Part shown: positions 1-5,271 of the stretch, piece after piece
Position numbering within the stretch: position 1 is the stretch's first letter
Layout: every line of letters begins with the position of its first letter
Assembly (NCBI GenBank): GCA_037446075.1
Contig: JBBIJH010000187.1
Coordinates: forward strand, 1 to 5,271
Source of the DNA: JBBIJH01 sp037446075
Lineage (GTDB): Bacteria; Bacteroidota; Ignavibacteria; UBA10030; JAHEZR01
Direction: 5' to 3'
Length of the DNA: 5,271 nt
Translations under genes and position numbers: made by a program
Notes under the pieces: model-generated
What the model saw: only the letters and a program-made list of their open reading frames with translations
Told to the model about the DNA's origin: nothing
Databases searched by the model: none

Positions 1-235
1 CGAAAGTCCTTGAAAGCCCGGACATCGCTGCAAAAAATATCATGATCCAAAGAAGGCCGGCGAGAACATCCAGCGAAACGCTCTCCGCACCGAGGGAAAA
101 CAGGATGATCGAGAGCGTCGTCACGACAAACATGACAAGAGCGTTTACCGCGTAGCGGGTCCTAAGCTCAGAGGAAAAGTCCTTCTTCAGGATCGCCAGG
201 GTTGAACGCAAGGAGGATATCGCTTCGCCACCCAT
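1..235 (-). CDS. ccmB: CcmB-like heme exporter permease, N-terminal part (cut by window edge)
   Basis: This reading frame opens at an ATG (235-233) and stays open to the window edge, giving the first 78 residues. I translated it by hand. It begins with a short cytoplasmic N-terminus containing a basic/acidic stretch (LKKDFSSELRTRYA, about residues 16-29). A first hydrophobic segment follows at about residues 30-50 and a second at about 57-75, ending in the CcmB-typical pattern LLWIMIFFAAMSGLSRTF. In the family, CcmB is an inner-membrane permease that works with the ATPase CcmA, and with CcmC and CcmD, in cytochrome c maturation, where the complex releases heme-loaded CcmE. The CcmA-like gene lies immediately upstream with a 9-bp gap after tandem TGA-TAA stops, which supports the call. 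No strong Shine-Dalgarno is visible, so translation may depend on coupling. The remaining two thirds of the protein lie outside the window. Confidence 0.8.
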   Translation of the reverse strand, partial: MGGEAISSLRSTLAILKKDFSSELRTRYAVNALVMFVVTTLSIILFSLGAESVSLDVLAGLLWIMIFFAAMSGLSRTF

Positions 236-244
236 GTGAAATTA

Positions 245-919
245 TCAAAATTTGGAAGAAGAAGCAAGTGGAATCACAGCAGAACTTAGCCTCATCGTGT
301 TCAAATCTAGATTCTGCTCACAATTTTGAGCTTCCGCAGCGTCGTTCGTAGCAACGATCAAGATTCCACGTTTTTTCTGCTCTTCAATTACTTCTCGAAC
401 AAAGTCAATACCCTCCTGATCGAGGTTCGTCATCGGCTCGTCAAGAATGAGAACTCGCGGACGATGAAGCAATGCAAAAGCGTACTTCAAGCGCTGTTTC
501 ATCCCGGAGGAGTAGGTGCCAAGTTGGTCATTCTTCCACCGAAGTAGCCCGACGCGTGAAAGCAGTTGCTCGATTGTCCCTGTGGTTGCATTCGCTCCCC
601 GAATCCTGGCTGCAAACTCGAGATTTTCGTAGCCCGTGAACTCGTCATAAAGTTGAAGGTAAGGTGCGACAAAGCCAAGATACTTTCGATGATCCTCTGA
701 CCTTACTTCGATCCCGTCGAGCACCAGGCGCACTCGTCCTGCGGTTGCACTCAACAGACCAGCAGTGATTTTCACCAGGGTGGATTTCCCACTCCCATTC
801 TTGCCAGTGACCGAGAGAGATTCGCGCGCCGACAGCGTGAAGGTGATGTGATCGAAAACCACACGGCGGTTGAACTCTTTCCTTACATCAATCACGTCAA
901 GCTGGATGCTTTCCATCAT
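245..919 (-). CDS. ccmA: CcmA-like ABC transporter ATP-binding protein
   Basis: This is a 224-residue single-domain ABC ATPase. Visible motifs in order are: Walker A GKNGSGKST (residues 39-47), Q-loop glutamine in PYLQLYDEFTGYENL (Q89), ABC signature SSGMKQR (137-143) and Walker B LILDEP with catalytic E161. The expected H-loop histidine is replaced by N192 in VATNDAAEA. Size, the YSSGMKQRLK signature region and the adjoining CcmB-like permease favour CcmA, the energising subunit of the heme/cytochrome c maturation exporter on the cytoplasmic face of the inner membrane. The start chosen is ATG 919-917, whose ATGA overlaps the stop of the upstream protease gene. A second in-frame ATG follows directly at 916. 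The frame is open further upstream (to 1078), but that part lies inside the protease gene and does not look like ABC sequence. A generic CcmA-like exporter ATPase is the main alternative. Confidence 0.88.
   Translation of the reverse strand: MMESIQLDVIDVRKEFNRRVVFDHITFTLSARESLSVTGKNGSGKSTLVKITAGLLSATAGRVRLVLDGIEVRSEDHRKYLGFVAPYLQLYDEFTGYENLEFAARIRGANATTGTIEQLLSRVGLLRWKNDQLGTYSSGMKQRLKYAFALLHRPRVLILDEPMTNLDQEGIDFVREVIEEQKKRGILIVATNDAAEAQNCEQNLDLNTMRLSSAVIPLASSSKF
916..919 (-). promoter_or_regulatory. ATGA start/stop overlap (protease to ccmA)
   Basis: The ATG of the CcmA-like gene (919-917) and the TGA of the protease gene (918-916) share the tetranucleotide ATGA. Only a weak AAGAA precedes the ATG, so termination-reinitiation coupling is the likely way this start is used. 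The overlap is read directly; the coupling is inferred. Confidence 0.6.
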
Positions 920-2673
920 TTCTTGACCACCGCCAGCTTGCCTTTGACTTCTCTGCTGGGGAGAAAGATACGATAAAGATAAATGCCACTGGAAACGAAA
1001 TTGCCCCGGGAGTCCCTTCCATCCCACAGGATTACCTGCTTCCCAAATTGACTCCTCGACTCTGCCACCTTGGAACACACCAGCTCCAAACTTGTGGTGT
1101 AAATATTCAGCGTGGCTATCACCTGATCATCTCCATCGAGTGGAAAAGCAACTCCGCCAGAACTGCCGGAGATGAAGGGATTCGGATACGGAGACGTATC
1201 CCCTTCGATATTCACATTCGTGTTGAAGAAAGCTATCGACTTCCAATTCTGTGGGTCATTGACGATCAGCTTGTACTTCAGGCCGTTCTTCAGCAACGCA
1301 TAAGTGGCATCGGTCGCCTCCGTCGTAATGCGGTAGGAGAAGCTGTATGCCTGGGCATCTCTTCTCTGTGCAGCGACCATGTTCAGGTTCGAAAGAGCAA
1401 TTGTAATAGTATCCGTCGCTCCTGTAGTCCTGGCAACAACTAGTTGGTGAAAGAGCATGGAAAGGCTTCTCGCAGTACTTGAAATGAAGGCTGTGGGAGG
1501 AATAAAGCTTACATTGTCGGCAATACGGACTGAGGGATAGAACTTCCCCTCGGAAAAGTATTTGGCGGTGTCCGCCTTGGGTCCGGTGTAAAAATGCCAG
1601 AGCGAAAACTCCGCGTACTCACGGGCGAAATTCGTCCCTCGTTCTTGCAACGCCCCATCGATCGCAGGGAGACTCCGCATTCTGTTGATGTATTCCCAAC
1701 TTCGCCTCATGAGATCTCTTCCGAATCGCTTCTCAATGAACTTCCCCCAGACCGCACGTCCGTATTCAACAGAGCCGTTCGAAGAGTTGAAAGGCGTCGC
1801 CAGATTGTTGAAATACGAAGTGAGATACTGGTAGTAGTCATTCACCTCGTCGAAAACGACGTCCTCCATCCAGGTGGAGGTAAGCTCATAGTAATAGCTA
1901 TCTTCCTCCCAGAACCCATAATTGCCGACCTGGATAGCATGGTGGAACTCGTGGGCGGCAGTCACTTTCAGTCCCCAAAGACCTCGAGAGAAAAAGCCCC
2001 CATAATCATTGTCGATCTCGATGAATGAAGCATACACGGAATTGGGATTGCGGGGAATGACAACATCCTCGAAGATCGTTTGCCCATAGAAGCTACGACC
2101 AAGCTCAAGAATGTAGACATCGAATTCGTCCCCGCCCCCAGCTCCCCGATCCCCTGGTGGCGGCGGATATCCGAGCGTTTCCACTTCGAACCGCCGGACA
2201 AAGTCGAATATCGCGGCAACAGAGTCAGCGTATGCCCGGGCACTTCCAGGAATGCGAACTCCATTGTCGTCCAATAGAGCGGGCACATTTGCTCCGCTTG
2301 TATCGAAGTGTACTCGAAACCGCCCGCTCGGACTCACGGCGCTCACCTGCAGCTGGGGCCGGGCAAGAATCGACTGAAGGCCTGCCCGCTGTTGCTCAGT
2401 GAAGAGCTGCCAATACCGGCGGATTTCAAACTGGAGTGGGAAGCCGCATTTCTCCGGCACGCCTCCGACGTTGTTCGACCGACTCGACCAAAGACTTCGG
2501 ATGTGGGAGTACAAGGAGTCTGCCAAGTGAGCCGAGCTCAGTGCCCGATAGCTCCTCTCCTGAGAGTAAGCAGGTGTGTCGAAGGTCATTATGGCGCCGG
2601 AGAAGACGCCGACAAGCGGGCAAATCGTGAGACAGCAGGTAACCCGACCTAGAAATTGCAATCCCTTGTTCAA
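916..2673 (-). CDS. Secreted HExxH metalloprotease (MXAN_6640-like) with C-terminal FlgD/Por-type domain
   Basis: About 585 residues with a three-part build. A hydrophobic N-terminus (about residues 5-35) followed by AYSQ looks like a signal peptide. The protease domain (about 90-400) contains RFRVHFDTSG, a DVYILELG strand, the segment IDNDYGG, and the zinc motif HEFHH (H241, E242, H245). WEEDSYYYELTSTWMEDVV follows, where E263 is the probable third zinc ligand, as in gluzincins. This pattern matches the MXAN_6640-type putative metalloproteases. The last 91 residues start at YPNPF and carry WDGRD and SGIYLYR, the hallmarks of FlgD-like or type A sorting domains. The start is uncertain: TTG 2673 is preferred because it gives a complete signal peptide 23 bp after the thioesterase stop, and TTG 2661 is an alternative. 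Neither has a good Shine-Dalgarno. The frame also runs upstream to 2796, but that part overlaps the thioesterase. Substrate is unknown. Confidence 0.85.
   Translation of the reverse strand: MNKGLQFLGRVTCCLTICPLVGVFSGAIMTFDTPAYSQERSYRALSSAHLADSLYSHIRSLWSSRSNNVGGVPEKCGFPLQFEIRRYWQLFTEQQRAGLQSILARPQLQVSAVSPSGRFRVHFDTSGANVPALLDDNGVRIPGSARAYADSVAAIFDFVRRFEVETLGYPPPPGDRGAGGGDEFDVYILELGRSFYGQTIFEDVVIPRNPNSVYASFIEIDNDYGGFFSRGLWGLKVTAAHEFHHAIQVGNYGFWEEDSYYYELTSTWMEDVVFDEVNDYYQYLTSYFNNLATPFNSSNGSVEYGRAVWGKFIEKRFGRDLMRRSWEYINRMRSLPAIDGALQERGTNFAREYAEFSLWHFYTGPKADTAKYFSEGKFYPSVRIADNVSFIPPTAFISSTARSLSMLFHQLVVARTTGATDTITIALSNLNMVAAQRRDAQAYSFSYRITTEATDATYALLKNGLKYKLIVNDPQNWKSIAFFNTNVNIEGDTSPYPNPFISGSSGGVAFPLDGDDQVIATLNIYTTSLELVCSKVAESRSQFGKQVILWDGRDSRGNFVSSGIYLYRIFLPSREVKGKLAVVKK
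919..1191 (-). other. C-terminal FlgD-like / type A sorting domain of the protease
   Basis: This marks the coding segment for residues 495-585 of the protease. It opens with YPNPF, continues with a strand IATLNIYTTSLELV, then WDGRDSRGNF, SGIYLYRIF, and ends KGKLAVVKK. Established knowledge: domains of this pattern direct outer-membrane passage through the type IX system in Bacteroidota, but related FlgD-like domains also occur widely in FCB-group and candidate-phylum proteins where the exporter is not proven. Whether it is a true sorting signal here cannot be told from the window, which holds no type IX component. Confidence 0.75.
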
Positions 2674-2696
2674 GACTTTTCGTGGCGGAGTTTCTT

Positions 2697-3224
2697 TTAC
2701 ATCCGTCCCCTGTGTTGAAGTCTCAGCCGCCGCCTTTGAGCGGCCTCTTCGTAGCGACGGATCTCTTCCTCTGTTTCGGGGATGATGGGCGGGCAAGGGA
2801 CTGGCCGACCCTTTTCATCGATAGCCACAAACGTGAGATACGCCGTGTTGGCATGCTTCACTTCACCTGTAAGAAGGTTCTCGGAGAACACCTTCACGCC
2901 CACTTCAAGTGAGGTCTGGAACACTCGATTGACGGCGGCGCGAAGGATTACCACCTCTCCCACCTTGATCGGATGGAGGAAGTTCAATTCATCGACTGAT
3001 GCGGTAACGCATACGCGATTGCAATGACGCGAGGAGGCTATCGAGGCGGCGACATCGATCCAGAGCATAAGCTTTCCACCGTGAAGAGTTCCGAGCACGT
3101 TTGCGTCGTTCGGCATCACAATCTCCGTCATCTCCACATGTGAATCTTTGACGTAGCGGGGCCTTTCTTGATTCGCCAGAGTAGCTCTCGTTCGACTCGC
3201 TTCTTTTTTCCTTCTTGATTTCAA
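2697..3224 (-). CDS. Hotdog-fold acyl-CoA thioesterase (YkhA/YciA/ACOT type)
   Basis: A 175-residue protein predicted to hydrolyse acyl-CoA to free fatty acid and CoA in the cytoplasm. The conserved block TEIVMPNDANVLGTLHGG (residues 33-50), then KLMLWIDVAA, marks the hotdog domain of the ACOT/YkhA family. N42 and D57 are the candidate catalytic pair, by analogy with the Asn and Asp used by the two-domain enzyme ACOT7. A second conserved strand VDELNFLHPIKVGEVV (about 77-92) and the C-terminal arginine/glutamate-rich helix EIRRYEEAAQRRR also fit the family. Length is normal for single-domain members. I chose TTG 3224 because GGAG lies 8 nt upstream and the TTG overlaps the bamD stop as TTGA. 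The frame is open to TTG 3305, but that would overlap bamD by 85 bp. A later ATG at 3131 (M32) would leave almost nothing before the motif. Acyl chain preference cannot be read from sequence. Confidence 0.88.
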   Translation of the reverse strand: MKSRRKKEASRTRATLANQERPRYVKDSHVEMTEIVMPNDANVLGTLHGGKLMLWIDVAASIASSRHCNRVCVTASVDELNFLHPIKVGEVVILRAAVNRVFQTSLEVGVKVFSENLLTGEVKHANTAYLTFVAIDEKGRPVPCPPIIPETEEEIRRYEEAAQRRRLRLQHRGRM

Positions 3225-3236
3225 TCCTTTGTCTCC
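3221..3236 (-). promoter_or_regulatory. Shine-Dalgarno and TTGA overlap deciding the thioesterase start
   Basis: On the minus strand the bamD 3' end reads GGAGACAAAGGATTGA. GGAG (3236-3233) sits 8 nt before TTG (3224-3222), and that TTG overlaps the bamD stop TGA (3223-3221). The spacing is ideal for ribosome binding, so this is the best supported start even though no ATG is present. The use of TTG is inferred, not proven. Confidence 0.6.
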
Positions 3237-4066
3237 GACTTTGAAGTTGGATGCAAGGGGGGCAACCTTCCTTCTGCCTTTGGCTTTGGTGTAGCCTGAA
3301 GACAATCCTCGACGTCTTTCTTCAGGCTGCGTGCCTGTTCTATTTGGGGATTCCCCGGGTATCTGTCGAAAAACTTATCCACTTCAACCTTCGCTTCTGA
3401 ACATTTTCGACGAGCCATCAGAGCCTGGATTTTTCCGATGAGAGCCTGGGGAGCGTAATCCGTGTCGTGGTACTTCTCGAGCACAAAGTCAAACTGTCGG
3501 GCAGCCGCGGTATATTTTTCCATCTTCATATAGATCACACCGGAATCATACTCCTTTTTCGCCAGCTTCGTGTTCAGCTCCCGGATTTTCGCTTCAGCCC
3601 CCGGAACAAACGGGTTCGTTGGATGGTACTCGATGAACGTCTGCAACGCAACCAAGGCCAGATACGTGAATTTTTGGTCAAGCTGTGACATTGGAGATAG
3701 CTCGGAGTAACACACGCCGCTATGATACCGAGAAGTCGGGACAAAGGGGCTTGTCGACATTGTCCGAATCAGAGTCTCGTACTCTGCCGCAGCCAGAAGG
3801 TATTCGTGTCTGCGAAAATAGGATTCTGCAAGGTAGAACTGAGCGCTGTCCGCCACACTGCTGCCGGGGAACTGCAAAGTGATAAATCGAAAGCTTTCGA
3901 TGGCGTCTAAATACTTCTCCTTCTCAAACTCGCTCATCGCCAACCGGAAACGTTCCTCCGCATTGAGGCTCGCCAAGTCTTTGCTGGAGCCGCATCCGGA
4001 GATGAGCAGTAGACCAAGCCAGAATACTCCCAGAAGGATTCCTCTCCTCAGAAGGAAAACGTGCAT
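3221..4066 (-). CDS. bamD: BamD-like outer membrane assembly lipoprotein
   Basis: A 281-residue lipoprotein with TPR-type helical repeats. The N-terminus is a short basic stretch (LLRRG), a hydrophobic core (about residues 10-22) and a lipobox ISGC with the lipidated cysteine at C25. TPR-like units follow, including RFRLAMSEFEKEKYLDAIESF (about 38-58), SAQFYLAESYFRRHEYLLAA, DSGVIYMKMEKYTAAARQF and PQALIGKIQALMARRKCSEA. This order and the repeated phrase of a residue run ending in P-G/N before the next helix match BamD (YfiO), which in the family sits on the periplasmic face of the outer membrane and works with BamA in beta-barrel insertion. At 281 residues it is somewhat longer than the E. 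coli protein of about 245, with a proline/lysine-rich tail after about residue 255. ATG 4066 lies 3 bp after the upstream stop and lacks a clear Shine-Dalgarno. Another TPR lipoprotein (for example CpoB-like) is less likely. Confidence 0.87.
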   Translation of the reverse strand: MHVFLLRRGILLGVFWLGLLLISGCGSSKDLASLNAEERFRLAMSEFEKEKYLDAIESFRFITLQFPGSSVADSAQFYLAESYFRRHEYLLAAAEYETLIRTMSTSPFVPTSRYHSGVCYSELSPMSQLDQKFTYLALVALQTFIEYHPTNPFVPGAEAKIRELNTKLAKKEYDSGVIYMKMEKYTAAARQFDFVLEKYHDTDYAPQALIGKIQALMARRKCSEAKVEVDKFFDRYPGNPQIEQARSLKKDVEDCLQATPKPKAEGRLPPLHPTSKSETKD

Positions 4067-4069
4067 GGG

Positions 4070-4738
4070 TCAGCTGCGGACAGTGAAAAACAGGTAGATC
4101 GCGACAGCGGTCGCGCCAAGGAGAATTGCTGGCTCAAGGATATTATCGAAGAAGCCTTCTCGGGGCGGCTCCCCATGTGTGTACTGAATCCCCGGGGATT
4201 CGAGCTCGTCGAGATTGCCCGTGTACACGGTATCGCTATAAACCCTCGAAAGATTTCCCGCAAATAGAACTTCCTCCGCAGGCGAGCGCACACTGGCTGA
4301 GAGCGTGGTCTTAATCGTACGCTGGCTGCGTTGCCTGCCGAATAAACTTTCCCGAAACGCTGGACCATAAATCACCGTTGCCTCCACAAGGCTCACCTCG
4401 ACGGTCGCGCCAGGGATCTTTTGATCAAATGAGGCGACAAATAGATCGTAACTCAGTCGCTTCAGGGCTTCCAGTACGCTGTTCTGAACTACCCATGAGT
4501 TCTCGCTGGTCAGAATTCGAACATAAACGTGCCGGTCTTTCCCTAATTTCGACCTCTCTACGACCTCCGACGCCAGAGCGCCTATCTGCGCCTGGATGAT
4601 TTCGAGATTCTTTCTCGGCAGCGGGTCGTCTTGGGCGACAGCTTTCCCCACCGTAAGTGTCTGTACCGTCAAAAACAAAAAAATCAACTCGACGAGAGTT
4701 GAATCGCTCCGGCGACCAAGAGAGATCAGGTTCCCCAT
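4070..4738 (-). CDS. Unrecognised envelope protein with signal peptide and C-terminal membrane anchor
   Basis: I do not recognise this 222-residue protein. Residues 15-31 are strongly hydrophobic (LVELIFLFLTVQTLTVG) and are followed by KAVAQDD, a good signal-peptidase I site after A35. The middle part alternates helix and strand: a charged helix (about 41-62), a strand VYVRILTS (about 70-77), a helix VVQNSVLEALKRLSYDLFVAS (about 82-102), then strands rich in valine and arginine around VEVSLVEATVIYG and TIKTTLSASVRSP. This looks like a compact alpha/beta domain, vaguely of the CsgG/LpoB style, but I would not assign it. The last 20 residues (ILEPAILLGATAVAIYLFFTVRS) form a membrane segment ending in Arg-Ser. 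It lies 3 bp before bamD, so a role in the cell envelope is likely. Its ATG is 40 bp after the dehydrogenase stop. A run of A5-C-A7 in the plus strand falls in the signal-peptide codons. Confidence 0.8.
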   Translation of the reverse strand: MGNLISLGRRSDSTLVELIFLFLTVQTLTVGKAVAQDDPLPRKNLEIIQAQIGALASEVVERSKLGKDRHVYVRILTSENSWVVQNSVLEALKRLSYDLFVASFDQKIPGATVEVSLVEATVIYGPAFRESLFGRQRSQRTIKTTLSASVRSPAEEVLFAGNLSRVYSDTVYTGNLDELESPGIQYTHGEPPREGFFDNILEPAILLGATAVAIYLFFTVRS

Positions 4739-4778
4739 AGAGAGTCGAGTGAAATCGTGGGATGAGTTCGGGGAACCC

Positions 4779-5271
4779 TCAACCGTAGATTCCCCTGATC
4801 AACAATGTCTGTGCGACCTTATCTATTGCGATAATGTAAGCAGCGAGTCGCAGTGAAACATGGTATCGTTCAGACGCTTCATAGACGGTGTCGAAGGCGG
4901 TCCGCATCATACGATCGAGCCGCCGATTGACTCGATCGAGAGACCAGAAATACCCAATGCGATCCTGCACCCACTCGAAATAGGAGACGGTCACACCACC
5001 GGCATTGGCAAGGATATCCGGAATCACCATCGTTCCCTTTGACTGCAGAATCGGATCCGCCTTCGCGGTAGTCGGGCCATTCGCCCCCTCGGTGATGACC
5101 TTTGCTTTGATCTTGCCTGCATTCCTTGCTGTAATCTGGTTTTCTCTGGCAGCAGGGATAAGGACATCGCATTCGAGTTCGAACAATTCCGAGTGCGAGA
5201 TCTTTTCGGCAAGGGGAAAACCATCTAGCGTCTTGTTCTTGCTGACGCAGTCGATCGCTTTCGGAATGTCT
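4779..5271 (-). CDS. Glu/Leu/Phe/Val dehydrogenase, C-terminal part (likely glutamate dehydrogenase; cut by window edge)
   Basis: The frame is open from the window edge to TGA 4781-4779, giving the last 163 residues of the protein. It begins DIPKAIDCVSKNKTLDGFP and continues with DVLIPAARENQIT, then VITEGANGPTT, PDILANAGGVTVSYFEW and the C-terminal helix RLAAYIIAIDKVAQ. These blocks are the conserved end of the NAD(P)-binding Rossmann domain and C-terminal helices of the glutamate/leucine/phenylalanine/valine dehydrogenase family. The family catalyses reversible oxidative deamination of an amino acid to the 2-oxo acid and ammonia. Closest resemblance by eye is to glutamate dehydrogenase (GdhA/RocG type), but the glutamate-binding residues in the N-terminal domain are outside the window, so specificity and NAD versus NADP use are open. 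Translation appears to start upstream of the window; the in-frame TTG at 5186 is an internal leucine. It may be the first gene of the cluster or end an upstream unit. Confidence 0.9.
   Translation of the reverse strand, partial: DIPKAIDCVSKNKTLDGFPLAEKISHSELFELECDVLIPAARENQITARNAGKIKAKVITEGANGPTTAKADPILQSKGTMVIPDILANAGGVTVSYFEWVQDRIGYFWSLDRVNRRLDRMMRTAFDTVYEASERYHVSLRLAAYIIAIDKVAQTLLIRGIYG

Noticed and set aside
920..1078. N-terminal extension of the CcmA-like frame (53 extra residues from a start at 1078).
   Set aside because: It lies wholly within the protease C-terminal coding region, has no ABC-like sequence, and the ATGA overlap start at 919 gives a normal-length CcmA.
1048..2028. Plus-strand open frames of 131 (1048-1443) and 144 codons (1594-2028) antisense to the protease.
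   Set aside because: They match no family by eye and are rich in arginine and serine, as expected for the antisense of a real gene. The minus-strand gene has clear motifs.
1968..2288. Minus-strand open frame of 106 codons within the protease gene.
   Set aside because: It is a shifted-frame shadow of the protease catalytic region, with no recognisable domain.
2674..2796. N-terminal extension of the protease frame to TTG 2796.
   Set aside because: It overlaps the thioesterase C-terminus, is arginine-rich and low in structure, and would bury the signal peptide 40 residues inside the protein.
3225..3305. N-terminal extension of the thioesterase frame to TTG 3305.
   Set aside because: It would overlap the bamD coding region by 85 bp, and the added lysine/arginine-rich residues are not part of the hotdog family.
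4671..4683. A5-C-A7 homopolymer run as a possible slippage or frameshift site.
   Set aside because: It encodes hydrophobic residues of the signal peptide (Phe/Leu codons), and the frame continues intact on both sides, so no frameshift is indicated.
4766..4776. Small inverted repeat GTTC-GGG-GAAC just after the dehydrogenase stop, as a possible terminator.
   Set aside because: The stem is only 4 bp and no T-run follows on the minus strand, so it is not a convincing intrinsic terminator.

Overview
The window is an ordinary-looking chromosomal stretch from a Gram-negative (two-membrane) bacterium, roughly half GC by eye. Every supportable gene lies on the minus strand, so transcription runs from high to low coordinates. 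Three things point to the outer-membrane lineage: a BamD-like lipoprotein, a cytochrome c maturation (Ccm) ABC exporter, and a secreted metalloprotease ending in a FlgD/Por-secretion-type C-terminal domain. That last combination is typical of the FCB group and neighbouring candidate phyla (for example Ignavibacteria, KSB1, Zixibacteria or Latescibacteria). This placement is an inference from protein style, not from a marker gene.

Layout in transcription order: (1) 5271-4779, C-terminal part of a glutamate/leucine-type dehydrogenase, cut by the window edge; (2) 4738-4070, unrecognised envelope protein with a signal peptide and a C-terminal membrane segment; (3) 4066-3221, BamD-like TPR lipoprotein; (4) 3224-2697, hotdog-fold acyl-CoA thioesterase, most likely starting at a TTG; (5) 2673-916, secreted HExxH metalloprotease with a C-terminal sorting/FlgD-like domain; (6) 919-245, CcmA-like ATPase; (7) 235-1, N-terminal part of the CcmB-like permease, cut by the window edge.

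Junctions are tight: gaps of 40, 3, 23 and 9 bp, and two 4-bp start/stop overlaps (TTGA and ATGA). Genes 2 to 7 therefore probably form one operon, perhaps continuing from the dehydrogenase. No stretch over 300 bp lacks a gene, and I see no tRNA, rRNA, CRISPR array, insertion sequence or convincing intrinsic terminator.

Functionally the cluster mixes envelope biogenesis (BamD-like protein, unknown envelope protein, CcmAB) with a secreted protease and two metabolic enzymes. I find no clearly new system. The points most worth a second look are the unrecognised two-anchor envelope protein next to bamD, the asparagine at the H-loop position of the CcmA-like ATPase, and the modular secreted protease.
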